A stretch of 64,000 nucleotides of DNA from Methylobacterium adhaesivum. Its GTDB lineage: Bacteria; Pseudomonadota; Alphaproteobacteria; Rhizobiales; Beijerinckiaceae. The position numbers and the translations under genes were made by a program. Under the pieces are notes generated by a model. That model ran no database searches. It was not told the DNA's origin and worked only from the letters and a program-made list of their open reading frames with translations. The DNA lies in contig NZ_BPQD01000003.1 in NCBI RefSeq assembly GCF_022179065.1, positions 310,001 to 374,000 of the forward strand. Direction: 5' to 3'. Every line of letters begins with the position of its first letter. Position 1 is the stretch's first letter. Shown here in pieces: positions 9,243 through 18,164 of this stretch.

Positions 9243-9824
9243 ATGGACTCTTTCGAGCTGAACAAGGTCGCGGGTGCTGCGCTCGGCGCACTCCTGTTCG
9301 CCGTGGGGTCCGGATTCGTCGCCGAGCTGATCTATCACCCCAAGCCCGCCGGGGCCGCGGGCTACGCCCTGCCCGAGCCCGAGGCGAAGGCCGCCGGGGC
9401 CGCGCCCGAGGCCAAGGCCGAGCCCCTGCCGATCCGTCTCGCCAGCGCCAGCGCCGAGAAGGGCCAATCGGCCACCAAGAAGTGCGCCTCGTGCCACAGC
9501 TTCGAGAAGGGCGGCCCGAACAAGGTCGGCCCCCACCTCTGGGGCGTTGTCGAGCGCCAGAAGGCCCATGAGAGCGGGTTCGAGTATTCCGCCGCCCTCA
9601 AGGAGAAGGGCGGCACCTGGACCTACGACGACCTGGATCACTTCCTGACCAACCCGAAGGCCTATGCCGCCGGCACCAAGATGGCGTTCGCCGGCATCGC
9701 CTCGCCGACCGAGCGCGCCGACGTCATCGCCTATCTGCGCACCCTGTCCGACAGCCCCGCCCCCCTGCCGGCGGCCGAGAAGAAGGCCGAGGCCAAGCCG
9801 GCTGACGCGAAGCCGGTCCCGTAA
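9243..9824 (+). CDS. Membrane-anchored class I cytochrome c (CycM-like)
   Basis: This 193-aa protein has an N-terminal uncleaved anchor (VAGAALGALLFAVGSGFVAE), then an Ala/Glu/Lys/Pro-rich linker of about 45 residues. The haem-binding motif CASCH is at Cys81-His85 (KKCASCHSFEKGGPNKVGPHLWG), and Met147 in GTKMAFAG is the likely sixth ligand. It should transfer electrons in the periplasm between the bc1 complex and a terminal oxidase, as CycM does in Bradyrhizobium. The tail after residue 175 is again Ala/Lys/Pro-rich. The length fits cytochrome c-550/c-552 membrane types. It is divergent from kdsB-pheA. Confidence 0.93.
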   Translation: MDSFELNKVAGAALGALLFAVGSGFVAELIYHPKPAGAAGYALPEPEAKAAGAAPEAKAEPLPIRLASASAEKGQSATKKCASCHSFEKGGPNKVGPHLWGVVERQKAHESGFEYSAALKEKGGTWTYDDLDHFLTNPKAYAAGTKMAFAGIASPTERADVIAYLRTLSDSPAPLPAAEKKAEAKPADAKPVP

Positions 9825-10203
9825 GGCCGTCTCCCGCCGATCGGATCGGCGTCCGGCGAACGTGGAACACTTCTCCCGGATGTCTGCTGGATACCCACGT
9901 TCCCGCGCGGGTGCTTTCGGGGGCCTCGACGGATTGGCGTAGAGCACGACCGGCCCCCTCTCCTCCCGGGAGCGGGGGGCGGCGCTGTTCGCGAAACCTT
10001 TTGACTGCGGTGGCCTTGGCGTTTTCGGCTCGAAGCCTTTGCGCCGAGCCTTTCCGAACCGGATGCGCGCCCTCCTCGCGCCGTCCTTGCGCGGATGCGC
10101 ACCCTTGGCGCCGCCCCTCCGTCCGTCCTAGAACAGCCCCCTGCCGTCGTCGCGCGGACGACACGCGGAAGGCCCTGGACGCACTCGGAAAGACCGCCCC
10201 ATC
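9825..10203. other. Intergenic gap upstream of the yej-like operon
   Basis: Contains a short hairpin right after the cytochrome gene (CGCCGAT 9835-9841 / ATCGGCG 9845-9851, no T-tract), a GGGGGCC (9919-9925) / GGCCCCC (9952-9958) inverted pair, and a 10-base palindrome CTCCCGGGAG (9963-9972). No gene is supported. The promoter for the transporter operon should be in its right half, but I cannot point to it. Confidence 0.4.
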
Positions 10204-10206
10204 GTG

Positions 10207-12108
10207 ATGCGACACGCCCTGATCGGACGATTGCTGGCCGCCTCCCTGGCCCTCTGCACGCTCACCCCGGCGGCACGCGCCGCCCCCGATCCGGTGGGTC
10301 AATCCGCCTCCGAGAAGACCCCGTCCGGCGCGTGGCGCCACGCCGTCACCCTCATGGGCGAGCCGAAATACGGGCCGGGCTTCACGCATTTCGACTACGC
10401 CGATCCGGCGGCCCCCAAGGGCGGCCTCGTGCGCCTCGGGGCCCAGGGGGGCTTCGACAACTTCAACATCGTTGTGGCGGGTCGCAAGGGCGACCTCGAG
10501 AACGGCATCGCCCAGATCTACGATACCCTGATGACCGAGTCGGCCGATGAGCCGTTCTCCTCCTACGGCCTCCTCGCCGAGGGCTTGCGCCTCTCCGACG
10601 ACCTCTCCGCCGTCACCTATCGCCTGCGCGAGGGCGCGCGCTGGCATGACGGCCAGCCGATCACCCCCGAGGACGTGGTGTGGTCCTTCACCGTGCAGAA
10701 GGAGAACAGCCCGTCGCTGGCCGCCTATTACCAGACGGTGACGAAGGCCGAGGTGACGGGGCCGCGCGAAGTGACCTTCACCTTCGCGGAGGCCGGCAAC
10801 CGCGAGCTTCCCCAGGTGATCGGGCAGTTGCGCGTGTTGCCCAAGCACTGGTGGACCGGCACGGACGCGCAGGGGCGTCCCCGCGACGTGACGCAGACCA
10901 CGCTCGAAATCCCCCTCGGCTCCGGCCCCTATCGGCTGGCCAAGTTCGAGCCGGGCCGCAGCGCCACTTATGAGCGCGTGGCCGATTACTGGGGCAAGGA
11001 TCTGCCGGTGAATGTCGGCCGCAACAATTTCGGCACCATGCGGTTCGAGTATTTTCGCGATGCCACCGTGCAGATCGAGGCCCTGAAGGGCGACCTCTAC
11101 GACTTCCGGCCCGAGAACATCGCCCGCAACTGGGCCACCGCCTATGACGATTTCCCGGCCGTGAAGGAGGGCCGCCTCGTCAAGGAGGAGTTCCCCGATC
11201 GCGGCAACGGCAACATGCAGGCCTTCGCCTTCAACACCCGCCGGGCGAAGTTCGCCGATCCGCGCGTGCGCCGGGCTTTCAACCTCGCCATGAACTTCGA
11301 GGAGATGAACCGGTCGCTGTTCTACGGCCTCTACAAGCGCATCGACTCGTATTTCTACGGCTCGGAACTCGCGTCCTCCGGCCTGCCCCAGGGCGAGGAG
11401 CTGGCGATCCTCGAAAGCGTACGCGACAAGGTTCCGGCCTCGGTCTTCACCACCCCCTACACCAACCCCGTCGCCGGCACGCCCGACGCCGTGCGGGCCA
11501 ACCTGCGCGAGGCCGTGCGCCTCCTGAAGGAGGCCGGCTACGAGCTGCGCGGCGGCCAGATGGTCAACGCCAAGACGGGCGAGCCGCTGACCGTCGAGTT
11601 CCTCGAGTTCCAGAGCGTGTTCGAGCGGGTGATCCTGCCGTTCGCCGCCCAGCTCAAGCTCATCGGCATCCAGAGCAACCTGCGGGTCATCGATCAGGCG
11701 CAGTACCAGAACCGCATCCGCGCCTTCGATTTCGACATCACCACGGCGTCCTGGCCCGAATCCCTCTCGCCCGGCAACGAGCAACGCGAGTTCTGGGGTT
11801 CGGCCGCCGCCGGCAAGGAGGGCTCGCGCAACCTCATCGGCATCAAGGATCCGGGCATCGACGCCCTGGTGGAGAAGGTGATCTACGCCAAAGACCGGCC
11901 CACCGTCCTCGCCGCCACCCATGCGCTCGACCGGGTGCTGCTCGCCCACGACTACGTGGTGCCGCAATGGGCCTCCAACGTCTCGCGGACGATCCGGTGG
12001 AACCGGTTCAATCGGCCCAAGGTCCTGCCGACCTACGGCAGCTCCGGATTCCCGACCACGTGGTGGTACGACGAGGCGCTCGCCGCCAAGACCGGAGCCC
12101 CCCGTTGA
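10207..12108 (+). CDS. Peptide ABC transporter substrate-binding protein (SBP family 5, YejA-like), copy 1
   Basis: This 633-aa protein starts at ATG 10207; an adjacent GTG at 10204 is also possible. A Sec signal peptide (LLAASLALCTLTPAARAAPD) targets the periplasm. Family 5 features are ITPEDVVWSFTVQKE, LGSGPYRLAKFEPGRSATYERV, YWGKDLPVNVGRNNFGTMRFEYF and AFNTRRAKFADPRVRRAFN. The YWGKDLPVNVG segment is typical of YejA, the binding protein of the oligopeptide/microcin C importer. It is the first gene of a run with a second YejA-like gene (4-base overlap) and yejB. The two copies are clearly homologous but well diverged. Confidence 0.9.
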   Translation: MRHALIGRLLAASLALCTLTPAARAAPDPVGQSASEKTPSGAWRHAVTLMGEPKYGPGFTHFDYADPAAPKGGLVRLGAQGGFDNFNIVVAGRKGDLENGIAQIYDTLMTESADEPFSSYGLLAEGLRLSDDLSAVTYRLREGARWHDGQPITPEDVVWSFTVQKENSPSLAAYYQTVTKAEVTGPREVTFTFAEAGNRELPQVIGQLRVLPKHWWTGTDAQGRPRDVTQTTLEIPLGSGPYRLAKFEPGRSATYERVADYWGKDLPVNVGRNNFGTMRFEYFRDATVQIEALKGDLYDFRPENIARNWATAYDDFPAVKEGRLVKEEFPDRGNGNMQAFAFNTRRAKFADPRVRRAFNLAMNFEEMNRSLFYGLYKRIDSYFYGSELASSGLPQGEELAILESVRDKVPASVFTTPYTNPVAGTPDAVRANLREAVRLLKEAGYELRGGQMVNAKTGEPLTVEFLEFQSVFERVILPFAAQLKLIGIQSNLRVIDQAQYQNRIRAFDFDITTASWPESLSPGNEQREFWGSAAAGKEGSRNLIGIKDPGIDALVEKVIYAKDRPTVLAATHALDRVLLAHDYVVPQWASNVSRTIRWNRFNRPKVLPTYGSSGFPTTWWYDEALAAKTGAPR

Positions 12109-13961
12109 GCGGCGCGACCCGGCGCACCCTCGTTCTCGGCGCCGGCGCGCTCGCCGCCGCCGCCGCGCTGCCGAGGCGGGGCGTGGCGGAAGGACAGGCC
12201 CGCCACGGCCTGTCGAGCTTCGGCGACCTGAAGTACCCGGCGGACTTCCGGAACTTCGACTACGTGAACCCGGAAGCCCCGCGCGGCGGCCGATTCTCGG
12301 CGCAGCTGACCTCGACCTTCGGCAACCAGGCCGGCGACACCTTCAACACCCTCAACGTCTACGTCCTGCGCGGGGACGGCGCGGCGGGCATGAACCTCAC
12401 CTTCGATTCCCTGATGGTGCGGGCGCTGGACGAACCCGATGCCCTCTACGGACTCGTCGCCCGCGCGGTGGAGGTCTCCGACGACGGCCTGACCTACCGC
12501 TTCGCCCTGCGGCCCCAGGCGCGGTTCCACGACGGCTCCCGCCTCACCGCGCGGGACGTGGCGTTCTCCCTCACCCTCCTGAAGGCGAAGGGCCATCCCG
12601 AGATCGCGCAGGTCATCCGCGACATGCGCGAAGCCGTGGCCGAGGGCGACGAGACCGTGGTGGTCCGCTTCGAACCCGGCCGCAGCCGTGATCTGCCGCT
12701 GTTCGTCGCGACTCTGCCAGTGTTCTCGGCGGCCTACTACGACAAGCGCGACTTCGAGGCGTCGTCCCTGGAGCCCCCGCTCGGCTCCGGCCCGTATCAG
12801 GTCGGACGCCTGGAGCCCGGCCGCTTCATCGAACTGCAGCGGGTGGCCGATTACTGGGGCGCCGATCTGCCGGTGAACGTCGGCCAGAACAATTTCGACG
12901 CCATCCGGTACGAGTATTTCCGCGATCGGCAGGTGGGGTTCGAGGCGTTCAAGAGCGGGGCGTTCACCTTCCGCGAGGAGTTCACCGCCCGGGTCTGGGC
13001 AACGCTCTACGACTTTCCCGCCGTGACCGAAGGCCGGGTGCGCAAGGAGGTGCTACCCGATGCGCGCCCCTCGGGGACGCAGGGCTGGTTCCTCAACACC
13101 CGCCGCGAGGCGTTCCGCGACGCCCGGGTGCGCGAGGCGATCGGCCTGTGCTTCGACTTCGCATGGTCGAACAAGAACCTGTTCTACGGCAGCTATCTTC
13201 GTACGGCCTCGTTCTTCGAGAACTCAGACCTCAAGGCCACGGGGACGCCCGACGCCGCCGAACTCGCCCTCCTCGACCCCTTGCGCGCCGACCTGCCCGC
13301 GGAGGTGTTCGGCGAGGCCTGGAGCCCGCCGGATTCCGACGGGTCGGGCCAGGACAGGGCCAATCTCAGCCGTGCCGTGGCCCTCCTGCGCGAGGCCGGC
13401 TGCACCCGCGAGGGCGGCGTCGTGCGGCTTCCCGGCGGCAAGCCCCTTGAGATCGAGTTCCTCGACAGCGACCCGGTGTTCGAGCCGGTGACGCATCCGT
13501 TCATCCGCAACCTCGGGCTCATCGGCATCAAGGCGCGGATCCGCCTCGTCGATGCCTCGCAGTACCAGTCCCGCCTCAAGGATTTCGACTTCGACGTCAC
13601 GGCACGGCGCTATGCCAGCGGGATGAATCCAGGCGCCGAACTGCGCGAATCCTACGGGTCGCGGAGCGCCGGAACCCCAGGCTCCAACAACCTCGCGGGC
13701 ATCGCGAATCCGGCCGTGGACCGGCTCATCGACCGGGTCGCCGATGCCCGGACCCGGGCCGACCTCGTCACCGCCTGCCGCGCCCTCGACCGGACCCTGC
13801 GGGCCGGCCGCTACTGGGTGCCCATGTGGTACAAGGCCGATCACCGCCTCGCCCTATGGGACGTCTACGGCCGTCCGCAGAAGGGGCCGGCCTACGACCT
13901 CGGCGTGCCGGGCGTGTGGTGGTACGATGCGGAACATGCCCGGCGCATCGGCCGCAACTGA
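12105..13961 (+). CDS. Peptide ABC transporter substrate-binding protein (YejA-like), copy 2
   Basis: The product is 618 aa from a TTG at 12105 that overlaps the stop of copy 1 (TTGA), implying translational coupling. The N-terminus SGATRRTLVLGAGALAAAAAL has a twin-arginine pattern followed by a hydrophobic stretch, so export may be by Tat, unlike copy 1. The body has the same family 5 landmarks: TARDVAFSLTLLK, LGSGPYQVGRLEPGRFIELQRV, YWGADLPVNVGQNNFDAIRYEYF and FLNTRREAFRDARVREAIG. It should bind peptides in the periplasm, perhaps with a different range from copy 1. The frame is open upstream but that part only shadows copy 1. Confidence 0.88.
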   Translation: MSGATRRTLVLGAGALAAAAALPRRGVAEGQARHGLSSFGDLKYPADFRNFDYVNPEAPRGGRFSAQLTSTFGNQAGDTFNTLNVYVLRGDGAAGMNLTFDSLMVRALDEPDALYGLVARAVEVSDDGLTYRFALRPQARFHDGSRLTARDVAFSLTLLKAKGHPEIAQVIRDMREAVAEGDETVVVRFEPGRSRDLPLFVATLPVFSAAYYDKRDFEASSLEPPLGSGPYQVGRLEPGRFIELQRVADYWGADLPVNVGQNNFDAIRYEYFRDRQVGFEAFKSGAFTFREEFTARVWATLYDFPAVTEGRVRKEVLPDARPSGTQGWFLNTRREAFRDARVREAIGLCFDFAWSNKNLFYGSYLRTASFFENSDLKATGTPDAAELALLDPLRADLPAEVFGEAWSPPDSDGSGQDRANLSRAVALLREAGCTREGGVVRLPGGKPLEIEFLDSDPVFEPVTHPFIRNLGLIGIKARIRLVDASQYQSRLKDFDFDVTARRYASGMNPGAELRESYGSRSAGTPGSNNLAGIANPAVDRLIDRVADARTRADLVTACRALDRTLRAGRYWVPMWYKADHRLALWDVYGRPQKGPAYDLGVPGVWWYDAEHARRIGRN

Positions 13962-13972
13962 GGTTTGTCCGC

Positions 13973-15079
13973 TTGTTCGCCTACATCCTGCGCCGCCTCG
14001 CCCTCATGGTGCCCACCATCCTCGGCATCATGCTCATCACCTTCGTCATCGTGCAGTTCGCCCCCGGCGGCCCCGTCGAGCGGGTGCTGGCCCAGCTCCA
14101 GGGCCAGGGCGAGGGCAGCCTGTCGCGCGTCACCGGCGGGGCGGGTGATCTCGGTGGCGCGGCGCGGGCCACTTCTGGCGGGGGGGAGACCAACGCGCGC
14201 TATCGCGGGGCGCAGGGGCTCGATCCGGCCTTCATCAAGAAGCTCGAGCAGCAGTTCGGCTTCGACAAGCCGGCCCCGGAACGCTTCCTGAAGATGATCT
14301 GGGATTACGCCCGGTTCGATTTCGGCAACAGCTACTTTCGTGACGTCTCGGTGCTGCAGCTGATCCGCGAGCGCCTGCCGGTGTCGATCTCCCTCGGGCT
14401 GTGGATGACGCTCATCTCCTACGCCATCTCGATTCCGCTGGGCATCCGCAAGGCCGTGCGGGACGGCTCGCGCTTCGACCTCTGGACCTCGGGCGTCGTC
14501 ATCGTCGGCTACGCGATTCCGAGCTTCCTGTTCGGCATCGCCCTCATCATCCTGTTCGCCGGCGGCTCGTTCCTCCAAATCTTCCCCTTGCGCGGTCTCA
14601 CCAGCGAGAACTTCGACACCTTGAGCCTGTGGGGCAAGGCCGTGGACTACGCCTGGCACATGGCCTTGCCACTCACGGCCCTGGTGCTCGGGGCCTTCGC
14701 TACCTCGACCCTCCTGACGAAAAACTCGTTCCTCGACGAGATCCGCAAGCAGTACGTGCTCACCGCCCGGATGAAGGGCCTGTCCGAGCGCCGCGTGCTT
14801 TACGGGCACGTTTTTCGCAACGCCATGCTCATCGTCATCGCGGGCTTCCCGGCGGCGTTCATCTCGGCCTTCTTCACGGGCTCGCTCCTCATCGAGACGA
14901 TCTTCTCCCTCGATGGCCTCGGGCTTCTGTCGTTCACCTCCATCGTCGGGCGGGATTACCCCGTGGTGTTCGCGACCCTGTACATCTTCTCCCTCGTGGG
15001 GCTGGCGGTGAACCTCCTCTCGGACCTGATGTACACCTGGATCGACCCGCGCATCGACTTCTCGGCCCGCGGCACGTGA
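13973..15079 (+). CDS. yejB: Peptide ABC transporter permease YejB
   Basis: The product is 368 aa from a TTG at 13973, preceded by a TGAGG sequence overlapping the previous stop. This start gives FAYILRRLALMVPTILGIML, matching the N-terminus of YejB, and a normal length (about 364). It is an inner-membrane permease with about six helices. The binding-protein-dependent transport signature is near KNSFLDEIRKQYVLTARMKG, where the EAA loop docks with the ATPase. An insertion of about 40 residues after VERVLAQLQ is Gly/Ser-rich. No yejE (second permease) or yejF (ATPase) follows; the next gene is an acetyltransferase. Confidence 0.92.
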   Translation: MFAYILRRLALMVPTILGIMLITFVIVQFAPGGPVERVLAQLQGQGEGSLSRVTGGAGDLGGAARATSGGGETNARYRGAQGLDPAFIKKLEQQFGFDKPAPERFLKMIWDYARFDFGNSYFRDVSVLQLIRERLPVSISLGLWMTLISYAISIPLGIRKAVRDGSRFDLWTSGVVIVGYAIPSFLFGIALIILFAGGSFLQIFPLRGLTSENFDTLSLWGKAVDYAWHMALPLTALVLGAFATSTLLTKNSFLDEIRKQYVLTARMKGLSERRVLYGHVFRNAMLIVIAGFPAAFISAFFTGSLLIETIFSLDGLGLLSFTSIVGRDYPVVFATLYIFSLVGLAVNLLSDLMYTWIDPRIDFSARGT

Positions 15080-15579
15080 CTGCCCTGCCGCTGATCCTGC
15101 GCACGGAGCATCCGGGCGACACGCACGGCATCGAGCGCCTGCACGCCCGCGCCTTCGGGCCAGGGCGCTTCGCCCGCACCGCCTACCGCTTGCGCGAGGG
15201 CAGCGCGCCCGTGGCCGACCTGTGTTTCGCGGCCCTCGTCGGCTCCTACCTCGTCGGCTCCGTACGCCTGTGGCCGGCGCAAGCCGGCGGGCCGCTCCTC
15301 GTGCTCGGGCCCCTCACCGTCGATCCGAGCTTCGAGGGACGCGGCATCGGTGGAGCGTTGATGAACAAGGCCCTCGACGCCGCCCGCGCCGCCGGCCACG
15401 GCCTCGTCGTGCTGGTCGGCGACGCACCCTATTACCGCCGTTTCGGCTTCACGCCGGTGCCGCCCGGCCGGTTGATCCCGCCCGGCCCCGTCGATCCTGC
15501 CCGGTTCCTGTGCTGCGAACTCGTGCCCGGCGCCCGTGAGACCGTGGCGGGGAACGTGAGTGCAGTGCGCCCGCGTTGA
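15076..15579 (+). CDS. GNAT N-acetyltransferase (YhbS-like)
   Basis: The product is 167 aa from GTG 15076, overlapping the yejB stop by four bases (GTGA), so it is co-translated with the transporter. Motif A is LTVDPSFEGRGIGGALMNKAL near residues 85-105, followed by GLVVLVGDAPYYRRFGFTPV, the beta5/alpha4 segment characteristic of YhbS-type acetyltransferases. Its substrate is unknown. Its place in the transporter operon suggests a role on the imported compound, but that is inference. Confidence 0.85.
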   Translation: MTALPLILRTEHPGDTHGIERLHARAFGPGRFARTAYRLREGSAPVADLCFAALVGSYLVGSVRLWPAQAGGPLLVLGPLTVDPSFEGRGIGGALMNKALDAARAAGHGLVVLVGDAPYYRRFGFTPVPPGRLIPPGPVDPARFLCCELVPGARETVAGNVSAVRPR

Positions 15580-15611
15580 CGCTTCGCGCGGCGACCGCGC
15601 GGAGGTGACAG

Positions 15612-16508
15612 ATGACGGACAGCCCCTCGACCATCCGCCACGAGACCGTGCGGGCCAACGGCATCACCCTTCATGTCGCGCGCATGGGACGGGGCCAGCC
15701 CCTCCTCCTCCTGCACGGCTGGCCTGAATTCTGGCTCACCTGGGAGCCGGTGATGACCCGGCTCGCCGACCGGTTCGACCTCGTCGTCCCGGATCTGCGC
15801 GGCTTCGGCGCCAGCGAGAAGCCCGATGCCGGCCCCTCCGATAAAGCCGGTGCCGAAGTGCACGCCGCCGATATGCTCGGCCTCCTCGACGCCCTCGACA
15901 TTCCGCGCGCCGGCCTCGTCGGCCACGATGTCGGCGCTTACGTCGGGCAGGCGCTGGCCCGCGCGGCGCCCGAGCGGCTCACCGGCCTGCTCTTCTTCGA
16001 TTGCCCCTATCCCGGCATCGGTCCCCGCCTCGCCGCACCCGAGATGCTCGCCGAGATCTGGTATCAATCGTTTCACGTGAAGCCGTTCGCCGCCGCCCTC
16101 GTCGGCTCGTCGCGCGAGGCCTGCCGGCTCCACATCGGCCACTTCCTGCGCCACTGGGCCGGCGGCAACCCGGCCGCCTTCGACGCGGTGCTCGAGGCCT
16201 TCGTCGACACTTTCATGGCCCCGGGCAATCTTCAGGGCGGCTTCAACTGGTACGTGAGCGCGCAGGGAGGACGCCTCGCCATGATCCGGGGCGAAGCCCC
16301 GCCGCAGCCCGCCATCGCCGTGCCGACCTGCATCCGCTGGGGCACCGCCGATCCACTGTTCCCCTATGCCTGGACTGACCGCCTCGGCGAAACCTTCGCG
16401 GATCTTGACCTCGCGCCGTTCGAGGGCGTCGGCCACTTCCCGCATCGCGAGGCGCCGGACCGCGCGGCGGCGGAGATCGCGCGGTTCTTCTCCGGCCGTG
16501 GGGCGTGA
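15612..16508 (+). CDS. Alpha/beta hydrolase, epoxide hydrolase / haloacetate dehalogenase type
   Basis: This is 298 aa. The HGWPEFW motif (oxyanion hole) is near residues 36-42. The nucleophile elbow is GHDVGA with Asp106 rather than Ser, which marks the epoxide hydrolase and dehalogenase branch. The catalytic His is His275 in VGHFPHREAP. It should open an epoxide or remove halogen through an alkyl-enzyme ester in the cytoplasm; which of the two cannot be decided here. GGAGGTGACAG precedes the ATG, a good ribosome-binding site. It is 32 bases after the acetyltransferase and may be in the same transcript. Confidence 0.88.
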   Translation: MTDSPSTIRHETVRANGITLHVARMGRGQPLLLLHGWPEFWLTWEPVMTRLADRFDLVVPDLRGFGASEKPDAGPSDKAGAEVHAADMLGLLDALDIPRAGLVGHDVGAYVGQALARAAPERLTGLLFFDCPYPGIGPRLAAPEMLAEIWYQSFHVKPFAAALVGSSREACRLHIGHFLRHWAGGNPAAFDAVLEAFVDTFMAPGNLQGGFNWYVSAQGGRLAMIRGEAPPQPAIAVPTCIRWGTADPLFPYAWTDRLGETFADLDLAPFEGVGHFPHREAPDRAAAEIARFFSGRGA

Positions 16509-16541
16509 GGCTGCGCGGGGCCGCCGAGGGCAACCGACGGG

Positions 16542-17936
16542 TCAGGCCGCCGCGTCGAGGGTCTCGAGGCGCACCAGCGCCCGTTCCAGGGCCGCGAAGC
16601 ACGCCGGATCGAACGACGTTCCGATCTCGTCCCGCATGATCTCCAGGGCCTTGGGGATCGGCATCGCCGCCCGATAGGGGCGATGGGCCGTGAGCGCGTC
16701 GAACACGTCCGACACCGAGACGATGCGGGTCTCGATGCAGATGGCCTCGCCCGCGAGGCCACGGGGATAGCCCTTGCCGTCGAGGCGTTCGTGGTGCCCG
16801 CCGCCGATGCGGGCCATGTCGCGGAACGCGACGACCCGGCCAAGGATGTTCTCCGAGAGCGACGCGTGATTGCGCATCGCGATCCATTCGGACTCGTCGA
16901 GCTTGCCGTTCTTGTCGAGGATGGTGTTGGAGACCCCGAGCTTGCCGATGTCGTGCAGGAGGGCCGCCCGCTTGAGCCAGCGGCGCCGCTCGGCTTCGAG
17001 GCCGAGCTCTTCCGCGATCAGGTCGGCATAGACGGCGACCCGCTCGGAATGACCGGAGGTGAACGGGCTCTTCGAATCGATCACCTGCGCGAAGGCGCGG
17101 GCGATGTCGTCGAGGTAATCCTCATCGACGACGATCTGGCGCTGGGCCGGTTCGAGGGCGAACACCGCGTCCTCGACGCTGTCGGACGCCAGGACCGTCC
17201 AGAACGCCTCGGAGGCGGCCACTCCCTCGAAGGCCGCCACCACCTGCGGATCGAACCAGCTTCCCGTTCGCGAGCGGATCTCCGCCATGGCGGCCTCGCG
17301 ACCGGCCGAACGGTGGAACACGTCCACGATCTGCGCGAGCAGGGCGATGCGCGCGTAGAGCGGAATCGCCGGGCCGGCGAGCTTGTTCGGCTTCCCCTGC
17401 CCGTTCCAATGCTCGTCGAGGGCGAGGATGCCGCCGCAGACGGCCTCGGGAAACCGCATCTGCCGGGCGATGTCGGCGCCGCGCTGGCAGCGGGTCTCGA
17501 TGAGTTCCTGAGCGATCTCGCCGCCGTTCTGCAAGATGTTGAGGATGGCGCGAAAACGGTCCGCGAGGCCGGCCTTCAGGCCCGTATGCGAGAAGACGAA
17601 GCCGAGCACCTGGGGCAGCCGGTCGCTGACGGTCTTGTAGTCGTGTTTGAATTGCAGATCGTCGGCCATGTAGAGCTGGCAGATGCGCGCGGCGTTGGAC
17701 GAGCAGCCGAGGTCCTTCAAGAGGATCGTATAGTACAGTTCCCAGAGTTGCAGGTCCGGCAGCCCCATGGCGCGGCCGATATGGGTGCCGATCCAGCAGG
17801 CGCGGACGCAATGCCCCTCCGGCTGGCCCTCGGTCAGGTCGAGGGCATGGCTCAGGGCCCCGAGGAGTTCCGAGAGCCGCATGCTGTCCGCATCGGCTCG
17901 GGTGGGTGCGGCGGGATCGACGAGGGAGAGGGGCAT
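16542..17936 (-). CDS. HD-GYP phosphodiesterase with degenerate N-terminal HD-GYP copy
   Basis: This is 464 aa. The C-terminal half is a full HD-GYP domain: SGHSERVAVYADLIAEE, LLHDIGKLGV (His328-Asp329), HASLSENIL, HHERLDGKGYP (GYP at 389-391), and VSDVFDALTAHRPYR. HD-GYP enzymes hydrolyse cyclic di-GMP. The N-terminal half repeats the same layout in decayed form: GHCVRACWIGTHIGRAMG, LLKDLGCSS (Lys74-Asp75), DEHWNGQGKP and LLAQIVDVFHRS, so it is probably a non-catalytic or sensory duplicate. No membrane helix or receiver domain is seen. It stands alone, convergent with the hydrolase gene. Confidence 0.9.
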   Translation of the reverse strand: MPLSLVDPAAPTRADADSMRLSELLGALSHALDLTEGQPEGHCVRACWIGTHIGRAMGLPDLQLWELYYTILLKDLGCSSNAARICQLYMADDLQFKHDYKTVSDRLPQVLGFVFSHTGLKAGLADRFRAILNILQNGGEIAQELIETRCQRGADIARQMRFPEAVCGGILALDEHWNGQGKPNKLAGPAIPLYARIALLAQIVDVFHRSAGREAAMAEIRSRTGSWFDPQVVAAFEGVAASEAFWTVLASDSVEDAVFALEPAQRQIVVDEDYLDDIARAFAQVIDSKSPFTSGHSERVAVYADLIAEELGLEAERRRWLKRAALLHDIGKLGVSNTILDKNGKLDESEWIAMRNHASLSENILGRVVAFRDMARIGGGHHERLDGKGYPRGLAGEAICIETRIVSVSDVFDALTAHRPYRAAMPIPKALEIMRDEIGTSFDPACFAALERALVRLETLDAAA

Positions 17937-18164
17937 CGCGTCGCTCGGTCCGGACTGCGCAGGGCGGTGGCCTTGACTTATGCGATACTCTTACCTGAAC
18001 GGACCTTAACTGCCGCGCCCCATGACGGAACGTGGTTTCCCATCCCTCACGATCGACCTCCTAGTTGATCCGGTCGATCCTTTCGGGATGGCGGATCCGG
18101 GCTTTGCGCAAGCGCCGCGCGGGCTTCGTGATCCGGTCTCCGCTTCGCCCGAGCGGACGCCTGA

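Noticed and set aside
17937-18164. GTTAA-N7-TCAG box upstream of the HD-GYP gene
   Set aside because: Only one half-site fits; no further support. The rest of this stretch shows no gene.
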